Source: Clostridiales bacterium
GTDB lineage: Bacteria; Bacillota; Clostridia; Christensenellales; Aristaeellaceae
NCBI GenBank assembly: GCA_004556985.1
Contig: SFFC01000066.1
Coordinates: forward strand, 1-19,823
DNA: 19,823 nt
Direction: 5' to 3'
The notes under the pieces: generated by a model
Database searches by the model: none
What the model saw: the letters and a program-made list of their open reading frames with translations, nothing else
What the model was told of the DNA's origin: nothing
Translations under genes and position numbers: made by a program
In this document: positions 13,993-19,823 of the stretch, one piece after another
Layout of the letters: the number at the start of each line of letters is the position of its first letter
How positions within the stretch are numbered: the first letter of the stretch is position 1

Positions 13993-15180
13993 TTGGAAAC
14001 CCGAAACAGAAAGCTCTTTACGTCCGAATCCGTCACGGAGGGACATCCCGACAAGATCTGCGACCAGATCAGCGACGCCGTGCTCGACGAGATCCTCGCG
14101 CAGGACCCGTATGCGCGCGTGGCCTGCGAGACCTGTACGACGACCGGCATCGTCATGGTGATGGGCGAGGTCACGACGACGGCGCGCTACGCGGTGGACG
14201 ACATCGTCCGCAAGGTGGTCTGCGACATCGGTTATGACCGCGCGAAGTACGGCTTCGACGGGCACACCTGCGCCGTGCTGACCGCGCTGCACGGGCAGAG
14301 CCCGGACATCGCGCAGGGCGTCGACGCGGCGCTCGAGGGCCGCGAGGCGGGGGAGAGCGACATCGGCGCCGGCGACCAGGGCATGATGTTCGGCTTCGCC
14401 TGCGACGAGACGCCGGAATACATGCCCATGCCCATCGCGCTGGCGCACAGGATCACGCGCCGCCTCTCCCAGGCGCGCCGCGGCGGCGAGATGCCCTGGC
14501 TGCGCCCGGACGGCAAGAGCCAGGTGACGGTCGAATACGAGGGGGATACGCCCGTGCGCGTGCATACGGTCGTCGTCTCCACCCAGCATGCGCCGGAGAT
14601 CGACCACGCGACGCTCAGCGCCGAGGTCATCGAAAGGATCATCAAGACCTCGATCCCCGCAGAGCTCATCGACGGCGAGACCCGCTTCCTCATCAATCCG
14701 ACAGGCAAGTTCGTCGTCGGAGGCCCGATGGGCGACAGCGGCCTGACCGGGCGCAAGATCATCGTGGACACCTACGGCGGCTATGCGCGCCACGGCGGCG
14801 GCGCGTTCTCGGGCAAGGACCCGACGAAGGTCGATCGCAGCGCCGCCTATGCGGGACGCTATGTCGCCAAGAACCTCGTCGCGGCGGGGCTGGCGAAGCG
14901 CTGCGAGATCGAGCTGGCCTATGCCATCGGCGTGGCGCGGCCCGTCTCGCTGCTGGTGGATACGCAGGGCACCGGCGCGCTGCCGGATGAAAAGCTCGCG
15001 GAGCTGGTTGGCCGCTGCTTTGACCTGCGCCCGGCAGGCATCATTGAGATGCTTGACCTGCGCCGCCCGATCTACCGCCAGACGGCGGCATTCGGCCACT
15101 TCGGCCGCACGGATATCGACCTGCCGTGGGAGCGCACGGACAGGGTGGAGCAGCTGCGCGCGGAGGCGGCGAAGCTGTAA
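13993..15180 (+). CDS. metK: S-adenosylmethionine synthetase
   Basis: Makes SAM from methionine and ATP in the cytoplasm. It has 395 residues, the normal length. Motifs are SVTEGHPDK (13-21, with the ATP-binding His18 region), GAGDQGMMFGFA (125-136, signature 1) and GGGAFSGKD (268-276, signature 2). The start is TTG at 13993, 7 bases after GGAGG; METRNRKLFTSESVTEGHPD from this codon matches the family N-terminus. The gene is controlled by the S-box riboswitch directly upstream, and a long hairpin follows it. Confidence 0.98.
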   Translation: METRNRKLFTSESVTEGHPDKICDQISDAVLDEILAQDPYARVACETCTTTGIVMVMGEVTTTARYAVDDIVRKVVCDIGYDRAKYGFDGHTCAVLTALHGQSPDIAQGVDAALEGREAGESDIGAGDQGMMFGFACDETPEYMPMPIALAHRITRRLSQARRGGEMPWLRPDGKSQVTVEYEGDTPVRVHTVVVSTQHAPEIDHATLSAEVIERIIKTSIPAELIDGETRFLINPTGKFVVGGPMGDSGLTGRKIIVDTYGGYARHGGGAFSGKDPTKVDRSAAYAGRYVAKNLVAAGLAKRCEIELAYAIGVARPVSLLVDTQGTGALPDEKLAELVGRCFDLRPAGIIEMLDLRRPIYRQTAAFGHFGRTDIDLPWERTDRVEQLRAEAAKL

Positions 15181-15204
15181 TCTTCTCGCAGAGAAACGAG
15201 CAGT

Positions 15205-15269
15205 AAGCGCGAAGCGAGGAAGGGGTTTGGGGAGTATATCCCTCAGACTCCCTTCCTCGCTTCGTGCTT
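15205..15269. terminator. Long hairpin between convergent metK and the coat genes
   Basis: AAGCGCGAAGCGAGGAAGGG (15205-15224) pairs with 15250-15269 over 20 positions with one mismatch. The pairing continues inward through GTTTGGGG and CCCTCAGAC with wobbles, leaving a loop of about seven bases. There is no T tail on either side. It could end both convergent transcripts, or be a palindromic repeat unit; only one copy is present here. Confidence 0.65.
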
Positions 15270-15314
15270 GTGAAAGCGTTTCAGAAAGGAAACAATTTGA
15301 AGTGCCGCCAGCCC

Positions 15315-15560
15315 TTACTGCTGCGCGAACTTCTGGCGAACCTGCGCGATCTGCTGGGCGTCTGCCTGTTGCGCGGGATACCAGCCCTTGGCGGCCATCG
15401 TCTTGTAGATGTCGCCCTGCATCGCGAGGCTGTCGCAAAGCGCTTGGTCAAACGCCTGGTGGACGCCCTCGGTGCTTGATTCGATGGTGCCGTGCATGTA
15501 CAGGTCACAGACGCCCTTGGTTGTCAGCAGCAGGTTTTCCATGATGGCCTGATCATTCAT
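15315..15560 (-). CDS. CotF-like spore coat protein
   Basis: 81 residues, resembling the coat F domain. The parts that show this are the N-terminal AIMENLLLTTKGVCDLYMHGTIESSTEGVHQAF and the Met-rich DSLAMQGDIYKTMAAKGWYP that follows; both are typical of small Clostridia and Bacillus coat proteins. The domain covers nearly the whole protein. The ATG at 15560 follows GGAGGG, and the upstream gene's TAA abuts this ribosome site, so the two genes are likely translated in tandem. The role, assembly into or onto the spore coat, is inferred from the family. It supports an endospore-forming host. Confidence 0.88.
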   Translation of the reverse strand: MNDQAIMENLLLTTKGVCDLYMHGTIESSTEGVHQAFDQALCDSLAMQGDIYKTMAAKGWYPAQQADAQQIAQVRQKFAQQ

Positions 15561-15572
15561 GACCGTCCCTCC

Positions 15573-15746
15573 TTAAATCAGCTGATAGAACTGGTTAAAA
15601 AGCTCCTGATGCGCGGCGCGCATCTGCTGCACGCAGCTGCGAAGCTGCGGATCGCTCAGGCTGCTTATGGCCTGCTGGCACTGGTTCATCAGAATCTGCT
15701 CATGGCCGAGGGCATCCTCGATGTAAAGAAGCTCCTTGGGACTCAT
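15573..15746 (-). CDS. 57-residue CotF-like or coat-associated small protein
   Basis: Read directly from the minus strand: ATG at 15746, stop TAA at 15575-15573. The protein begins MSPKELLYIEDALGHEQ and ends NQFYQLI, with CQQAISSLSDPQLRSCVQQ between. It is mostly helical, Gln-rich and without a signal peptide. It resembles the short helical partners often found directly before CotF-type genes in Clostridia. It has a near-perfect Shine-Dalgarno (GGAGGTGATT), but that site lies in a 13-bp hairpin. The next gene's ribosome site begins right at its stop. Its coding nature is supported by the ribosome site and the tight coupling; its function is inferred from context. Confidence 0.8.
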   Translation of the reverse strand: MSPKELLYIEDALGHEQILMNQCQQAISSLSDPQLRSCVQQMRAAHQELFNQFYQLI

Positions 15747-15751
15747 TTAGC

Positions 15752-15789
15752 AATCACCTCCGGCTCTAGCATGCCCGCCGGAGGTGATT
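15752..15789 (-). promoter_or_regulatory. Hairpin hiding the Shine-Dalgarno of the small coat gene
   Basis: On the minus strand AATCACCTCCGGC (15789-15777) pairs perfectly with GCCGGAGGTGATT (15764-15752) around a 12-base loop. The right arm is the ribosome binding site, and the left arm contains ATCACCTCC, the same sequence as the 16S rRNA anti-Shine-Dalgarno. RNA reading in from the YitT gene, whose stop is 6 bases upstream, would carry both arms and block translation. The loop holds CATGCTA, with GCATG 17 bases upstream (15795-15791), similar to a forespore sigma-G promoter. The predicted start would fall at the edge of the ribosome site, so the promoter is tentative. Confidence 0.7.
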
Positions 15790-15795
15790 TCATGC

Positions 15796-16704
15796 TCATT
15801 TGGCATTTTTCCCAAACAGATCCGACACTTCCGTGATCGAGATGAACGCGCTGTCGTCGATGTCGTGGATGATCGCGCGCATGCGGGCAATCTGGAAGCG
15901 GTTGACGACAAAGTAGACCATCGTCTTTTCCTCGCTCGAGTAGTAGCCGCGCGCGGGCATGAGCGTGATGCCCGAGCTGAAGGCGGCGGAGAGCTCCCGG
16001 CAGATTTCGTCCGGATGGCTGGTGATGATGGTGGCGGCTTTGGTCTTGTCCAAGCCCTCGACGATGAAATCGACGGCCCTGATGCCGGCCATGTAGGTCA
16101 CGATGGAGTAGAGCGGCAGCGTCCAGCTTCCCACGAGCACGCCCGCGATGACGTAGAGAATCGCGTTGTAGATCATCACGAACGTGCCGACAGTGATGTT
16201 GAACCCGCGCGCGAAAATCACGGCGAGCACTTCCATGCCGTCGATCGCGCCGCCAAAGCGGATGGTGGTGCCGCTGCCGACGCCCGAGATGATGCCGCCG
16301 AAGAGTGCGCAGAGCAGCAGGTCGCCGCCCGCGATGGGGGAGGCTGCCTCGCCCGTCAGAAAGCGGAAAAAGACCAGCGAGGCGAGGGAATAGACGAGCA
16401 AGGCATAGATGGAGCGCACGGTGAAGGTCAAGCCCTGACGCCTGAGCCCGTAGAGAAAGAGCGGCACGTTGAGGACGATCAGGAAGACGCTGAGCGGGAC
16501 GACGCCGCCCGTGAGCTGGGAGAGCAGCATCGAGGTGCCGGAAAGCCCGCTGTCGTACAGGCGGACGGGCGAGAGGAACAGGACGACGCCGAAGGCGTTG
16601 ACGATGCCTGCGAGGGTCAGCATGAGCAGCGAGAGCGGATCGAGGCTGCTGCGGATGCGCGTCAGCGCGCCGGGGCGAGGGGGATTGCTTTTCTTTTTGG
16701 ACAT
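15796..16704 (-). CDS. YitT-family membrane protein (DUF161 with DUF2179 tail)
   Basis: 302 residues from the ATG at 16704, which has GAGGTG 6 bases upstream; a GTG three codons earlier lacks a ribosome site. The N-terminal part has about five to six membrane segments. It includes NAFGVVLFLSPVRLYDSGLSGTSMLL and GVGSGTTIRFGGAIDGMEVLAVI, the two signature regions of the YitT family. The last 80 or so residues (from about TSHPDEICRELSAAF) are the soluble DUF2179 domain, ending with a segment like NRFQIARMRAIIHDIDDSAFISI. No molecular function is established for the family. The stop is 6 bases before the left arm of the coat-gene hairpin. Confidence 0.92.
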   Translation of the reverse strand: MSKKKSNPPRPGALTRIRSSLDPLSLLMLTLAGIVNAFGVVLFLSPVRLYDSGLSGTSMLLSQLTGGVVPLSVFLIVLNVPLFLYGLRRQGLTFTVRSIYALLVYSLASLVFFRFLTGEAASPIAGGDLLLCALFGGIISGVGSGTTIRFGGAIDGMEVLAVIFARGFNITVGTFVMIYNAILYVIAGVLVGSWTLPLYSIVTYMAGIRAVDFIVEGLDKTKAATIITSHPDEICRELSAAFSSGITLMPARGYYSSEEKTMVYFVVNRFQIARMRAIIHDIDDSAFISITEVSDLFGKNAK

Positions 16705-16905
16705 GGATCTCACCTCATGAAGATTCTATGTCCATGATACCATGAATCCGGCCACGTTACGTTAAGAAGCCGTGAAGAAGGGGCGGCAAAGCGGGGGAGG
16801 TCAGTCACGGGAGGCGGCGGTGCACGAAGAGGTCGTTATCTGCCGGACATTTTCAACTGGAGCCGGACGCCCGTGCGCATGTCGAATCCCGAAATCCCTA
16901 CGAAG

Positions 16906-16936
16906 AAAAGGCCCACGGGCACGAAGCCCGCGGGCC
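16906..16936 (-). terminator. Terminator of the phosphonate-type transporter operon
   Basis: Minus strand GGCCCGCGGGC (16936-16926), loop TTCGT, GCCCGTGGGCC (16920-16910), then TTTT. Eleven pairs with one wobble, 11 bases after the last permease stop. The remaining stretch to the YitT start (16937-16947 and 16705-16905) shows no gene or clear site. Confidence 0.9.
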
Positions 16937-16947
16937 GGGGAAAAGGA

Positions 16948-17724
16948 TTATCTCAGCCGTTTGCGGATCTGGCTGGTCAGCAGGTCGAGCAGGAACACCG
17001 TGACGACGACAGTCAGAAGGATGATACCCACGCGCGGCCAGCGGCAAGCCTGAATCGCGAAGATCAGCGTGGCGCCGATGCCGCCCGCACCGACCAGACC
17101 GAGCGTCGAGGCGCTGCGCACAGCGATCTCAAAATGGTTGAGCACGAGGGAGGCGTACAGCGGCAGCAGCTGCGGCAGACGCGCGTAGAACATGGTCTTG
17201 ACGCCGCCTGCGCCGACCGCATGGCAAGCCTCGACGGCGGTTTCGTCCATGCGCTCCATCTCCTCTGCGAAGAGCTTGCCCAGCATGCCGATCTGATGTA
17301 CGCCGATGGCGAGCACGCCGGCAAACGGCCCGGGCCCGACCACCTTGATGAAGATGATGGCATAGACCAGCTCAGGGAAGGAGCGCAGTACGTCGAGGAT
17401 GAACTTGCCGACCCGCGGCACGACGCGGTTGTTCCACAGGTTGGCAGAGGCCAGCAGCGTGAAGGGGATGGCCAGCACGGTGCCCACGGTGGTGCCGAAG
17501 AAGCCGATGGCGATGGTCACGAGCATCAGGTGGAAGATATCCTCGCTGGTGCCGTTGTAGAAGTCCCCCCATTCGGGCTGGCAGATTCTGGAAAGCGTGG
17601 CCGTGAAGGAGCCCCAGGAGAAGCGGGTAAGGCTGCTCCAGTTGATGTCCATCGCGCACCAGATCAGCAGCGCGATGACGGCAAGCGTGAGGAGGGGCTT
17701 TTTGAGCCGGGCTGAAATCTTCAT
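16948..17724 (-). CDS. phnE: Phosphonate-type ABC transporter permease (second PhnE)
   Basis: 258 residues with about six hydrophobic segments. The PhnE-type EAA loop is EACHAVGAGGVKTMFYARLPQL in the second half, and RSASTLGLVGAGGIG near the C-terminus is the other family mark. It imports phosphonates or a related phosphorus compound across the membrane with PhnC and PhnD. It starts one base after the stop of the other permease gene, with GAAGGAGGC in that gene's last codons. The two permeases are distinct, so they probably form a heterodimer. The gene is last in the operon and is followed by the terminator. Confidence 0.92.
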   Translation of the reverse strand: MKISARLKKPLLTLAVIALLIWCAMDINWSSLTRFSWGSFTATLSRICQPEWGDFYNGTSEDIFHLMLVTIAIGFFGTTVGTVLAIPFTLLASANLWNNRVVPRVGKFILDVLRSFPELVYAIIFIKVVGPGPFAGVLAIGVHQIGMLGKLFAEEMERMDETAVEACHAVGAGGVKTMFYARLPQLLPLYASLVLNHFEIAVRSASTLGLVGAGGIGATLIFAIQACRWPRVGIILLTVVVTVFLLDLLTSQIRKRLR

Positions 17725-17725
17725 C

Positions 17726-18505
17726 TTACTTCAGCCTCCTTCGGATCATTTCCGAGAGGGCGTCCACGACGACGACCACCGCAAAGATGAACAGGATGAT
17801 GATGGATACTCGCTCATACTTGAACAGGCCCAGTGCTTCGTTGAGCTTGACACCGATGCCGCCCGCGCCGACGTAGCCCAGCACAGTGGAGGCACGCACA
17901 TTCAGCTCGAAGGCGTAGAACGTGTAGCTCGCTACGCTGGAGGCAACCTGCGGCCAGACGGCCCAGACCGCGGTCTTGAGGCGGTTGGCGCCGACTGCCT
18001 GCGCGGATTCGAGCGGGTACATGTCGATCGTCTCGATGGACTCGAAGATCAGCTGGGAGGCCATGCCGAAGGTGAAAATCGCAATGGTCAGCACGCCCGT
18101 CGCTTCGCCGATGCCCACGATGGCCACCAGCAGGGAGGCCAGCAGCAGGTTTGGGATGGTGCGGATGACGTTGAGGACGAAGCGGATGGCGTTGGTGATG
18201 ATCCGGTTCCCCGTGACGACCGTCGTCGCAAGAAAGGAGAAGGGAATCGCCAGCAGCATGCCCGCCGCCGTGCCCAGCGCCGACATTTTGAGCGTCTTGA
18301 CCATCGGGGAGATCAGCTTGGGCAGATAGGAGAAGTCGGGATGGGCGAGCTTTCGGAGAAAGACGCCCACCTGACCGATGTTCCCGGCGAGCTGGGCGAA
18401 GTCCGCCTGCGTACAACGGATGCTGCTGTACAGGCACAGCGCGAAGAGCACGAGGAGGAACAGATGCTTTTTCCACGCATAGTGGACCGTATCCTTGATC
18501 TTCAT
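17726..18505 (-). CDS. phnE: Phosphonate-type ABC transporter permease (first PhnE)
   Basis: 259 residues with about six membrane segments. It starts at the ATG at 18505, overlapping the stop of the ATPase gene by four bases (ATGA). The EAA-type loop is ESAQAVGANRLKTAVWAVWPQV, and NVRASTVLGYVGAGGIGVKL is the PhnE signature near the C-terminus. Compared with the second permease it has the same layout but clearly different sequence, so the pair is an old duplication rather than a recent one. Which phosphorus compound is carried cannot be told from the permease. Confidence 0.93.
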   Translation of the reverse strand: MKIKDTVHYAWKKHLFLLVLFALCLYSSIRCTQADFAQLAGNIGQVGVFLRKLAHPDFSYLPKLISPMVKTLKMSALGTAAGMLLAIPFSFLATTVVTGNRIITNAIRFVLNVIRTIPNLLLASLLVAIVGIGEATGVLTIAIFTFGMASQLIFESIETIDMYPLESAQAVGANRLKTAVWAVWPQVASSVASYTFYAFELNVRASTVLGYVGAGGIGVKLNEALGLFKYERVSIIILFIFAVVVVVDALSEMIRRRLK

Positions 18506-19272
18506 GGGCGGCCTCTGTTGTCTTCCTGCAGGAAGGAATCTCCCTTGTAGACCATGCGCAGCACGTCATCATTGAGCTCGGCGGGCGGCCCATCAAACAC
18601 CAGGCAGCCATCCTGCAGCGCGAGAATCCTGTCGGAGAACTTACGCGCCAGCTCGATAGAATGGATGTTGACGATCACCGTCTTGCCCATGCTCTGGTTG
18701 ATGCTGCGCAGCTCGGCCATGATCTCCTGCGAGGTGGCGGGATCCAGCGAGGCGACGGGCTCGTCCGCAAGGATGATGCCCGCCTCCTGAAAGAGCGTCC
18801 GCGCGATGGAGACGCGCTGCTGCTGACCGCCGGAGAGGTTGTCGCAGCGCTCATGGAGCTTGTCGGAGAGGTTGACCTTCTCAAGCACCTGCGTGCAGAG
18901 CGCGTAGTCCTCCCGGGAGAACAGCCCCAGGATGCTCTTGACGTTGGAATAATAGCCCAGCTTGCCGGAGAGCACGTTGCGCTGCACGGTGGAGCGCTTG
19001 ACGAGGTTGAACTGCTGGGAGATCATGCCGATGGTGCGGCGGATGAGCTTGAGCTCCCGCTTGCCCGCCCGGGTGATGGAGCGGCCGTCGATCAGGATCT
19101 CGCCCTCGGTAACGTCGTTCAGGCGGTTGATGGAGCGCAGCAGCGTGCTCTTGCCCGCGCCGCTCAGGCCGATGATCGAGACGAACTCGCCGTCCCCGAT
19201 GGTCAGGTCAATATCCACCAGGCCCTTCACGCCGTTGGGGTACGTTTTGGAAACATGCCTGAATGTAATCAT
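18502..19272 (-). CDS. phnC: Phosphonate-type ABC transporter ATP-binding protein
   Basis: 256 residues. Walker A is GLSGAGKST (35-43), the Q-loop is SQQFNLVKR, the signature is LSGGQQQR and Walker B is IILADEPVASLDP. The QQFNLVKRSTVQRNVLSGKLGY stretch after the Q-loop is a recognisable PhnC mark. The ATG at 19272 is two bases after the stop of the binding-protein gene, and no strong ribosome site is visible, so translation probably depends on coupling. It powers the importer together with two PhnE permeases. Confidence 0.94.
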   Translation of the reverse strand: MITFRHVSKTYPNGVKGLVDIDLTIGDGEFVSIIGLSGAGKSTLLRSINRLNDVTEGEILIDGRSITRAGKRELKLIRRTIGMISQQFNLVKRSTVQRNVLSGKLGYYSNVKSILGLFSREDYALCTQVLEKVNLSDKLHERCDNLSGGQQQRVSIARTLFQEAGIILADEPVASLDPATSQEIMAELRSINQSMGKTVIVNIHSIELARKFSDRILALQDGCLVFDGPPAELNDDVLRMVYKGDSFLQEDNRGRP

Positions 19273-19274
19273 GC

Positions 19275-19823
19275 TTACTCAGCAGCCAGCTCGATGTACT
19301 GGGCGATGGTGTCGTAGTCCGCCTCGTTGGCCTCGACGTAGCCGTTGTGGTTCCAGGTGCCCATGATGGCCAGGCCGTTCTCGTCGGCGGCCATGTCAAG
19401 GAACGCCTGCTTGACCAGCGCGGCGGTCGCGTCGGAGAGGCGGGTGTTCACGGCGACGGCGTCGTTGGGGATGTCCCCGTCGGAGAGCTTGGCCACGGCG
19501 AGCTCGGCGTACAGGTCGTAGGGGTTGCCGCTGTCGTCCAGCACGGCCTTGGAGAACACGAAGCGGGAGCCCTCGAAGGTGCAGCAGGCGTCCACGTCGC
19601 CCTTGATGACGGCGAGAATCGCGCTGGGCACGGAGGTGATGTTCACCCAGGTGCACGCCTCGGTGTCGATGCCGGCCATCTTCATCTCCGCGACGGGGTA
19701 GATGTAGCCGGACGCGCTGGACGCGCCCAGGTAAGCGATGGTCTTGCCCGCGAGGCCCTCATAGCCGGTGATGCCGGAGTCGGCGCGCACGAGCACCTCA
19801 GCCTTGAAGCTGCCCACGGAGGT
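19275..19823 (-). CDS. phnD: Phosphonate-type ABC transporter substrate-binding protein, N-terminus beyond window
   Basis: The visible 182 codons are the C-terminal part, open to the last base of the window; the start and signal peptide are missing. GYEGLAGKTIAYLGASSASGYIYP matches the PhnD family pattern for the phosphate-binding loop (Ser-Ala-Ser-Gly-Tyr). VIKGDVDACCTFEGSRF follows, and the usual D-x-x-x-x-x-A-V section is IPNDAVAVNTRL. An internal GTG at 19817 is not the start. The protein lies outside the membrane and hands substrate to the PhnE pair. Phosphonate, phosphite and related ligands are all possible. No C-P lyase genes are visible in the window. Confidence 0.9.
   Translation of the reverse strand, partial: TSVGSFKAEVLVRADSGITGYEGLAGKTIAYLGASSASGYIYPVAEMKMAGIDTEACTWVNITSVPSAILAVIKGDVDACCTFEGSRFVFSKAVLDDSGNPYDLYAELAVAKLSDGDIPNDAVAVNTRLSDATAALVKQAFLDMAADENGLAIMGTWNHNGYVEANEADYDTIAQYIELAAE

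Noticed and set aside
15269..15284. TGAAAGCGTTTCA resembling a catabolite-control (cre) site.
   Set aside because: It is one base short of the 14-base cre pattern and lies after metK and the coat genes, not at a promoter.
13807..15438. A 543-codon minus-strand frame over metK and the S-box leader.
   Set aside because: It crosses a structured riboswitch and the complement of metK. Composition is typical of a shadow frame.
16713..16947. A plus-strand frame of 93 codons from 16772 in the gap between the YitT and phnE genes.
   Set aside because: No ribosome site, Arg/Gly-rich composition, and it runs across a terminator into antisense of phnE.
1..19823. CRISPR array, phage, tRNA or insertion sequence.
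   Set aside because: I found no regularly spaced direct repeats, tRNA-like cloverleaf, integrase or transposase motif. The three-copy repeat is irregularly spaced and not bounded by terminal inverted repeats.

Overview
The window looks like a chromosomal segment of a GC-rich, endospore-forming member of the Bacillota, probably class Clostridia. The support is an S-box (SAM-I) riboswitch on metK, an FMN riboswitch on a RibU-type transporter, CotF-type spore coat genes, YqeY, YitT and DUF368 genes, strong Shine-Dalgarno sites, near-consensus sigma-A promoters with 17-base spacers, and T-tailed hairpin terminators. No rRNA, tRNA, phage, insertion sequence or CRISPR array was seen. Genus cannot be assigned by reading alone.

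Layout. 1-1691 (minus): a YgiQ-type radical SAM protein cut by the window start. 1767-3278 (plus): promoter, a repeat copy, a TIM-barrel sugar isomerase/epimerase and a GNAT acetyltransferase. 3338-4872: promoter, glucose-6-phosphate isomerase and terminator. 4895-5451: a second repeat copy and YqeY. 5494-7620: a hairpin with an embedded promoter, then deoB and a purine nucleoside phosphorylase, a nucleoside-salvage pair. 7585-7942: terminator, third repeat copy (inverted) and a consensus promoter. 7943-10325: a polar amino acid ABC importer (binding protein, attenuating terminator, permease, ATPase). 10357-10842 (minus): a PNPOx-like flavoprotein. 11019-11904 (minus): ribU behind an FMN riboswitch. 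11948-12685 (minus) and 12892-13746 (plus): ttcA and a DUF368 membrane protein from divergent promoters. 13760-15180: S-box riboswitch and metK. 15205-15269: a long hairpin. 15315-15746 (minus): a two-gene spore coat operon, the first gene a 57-residue reading frame. 15796-16704 (minus): a YitT-family membrane protein. 16906-19823 (minus): a phosphonate-type ABC importer phnD-phnC-phnE-phnE, with phnD cut by the window end.

Most of this is housekeeping metabolism and transport. The least ordinary features are three. First, a roughly 97-bp intergenic repeat occurs three times (1801-1897, 4895-4990, inverted at about 7614-7710). It has a 19-nt palindrome at one end and an internal stem, and one frame encodes a similar short peptide in all three copies, although two copies are disrupted. 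Second, two hairpins appear to have promoter elements inside them: a solid case before deoB and a more tentative case before the small coat gene. In the second, one arm matches the anti-Shine-Dalgarno sequence and hides the ribosome binding site in read-through RNA. Third, a terminator separates the amino acid binding protein from its permease, which would set expression ratios.
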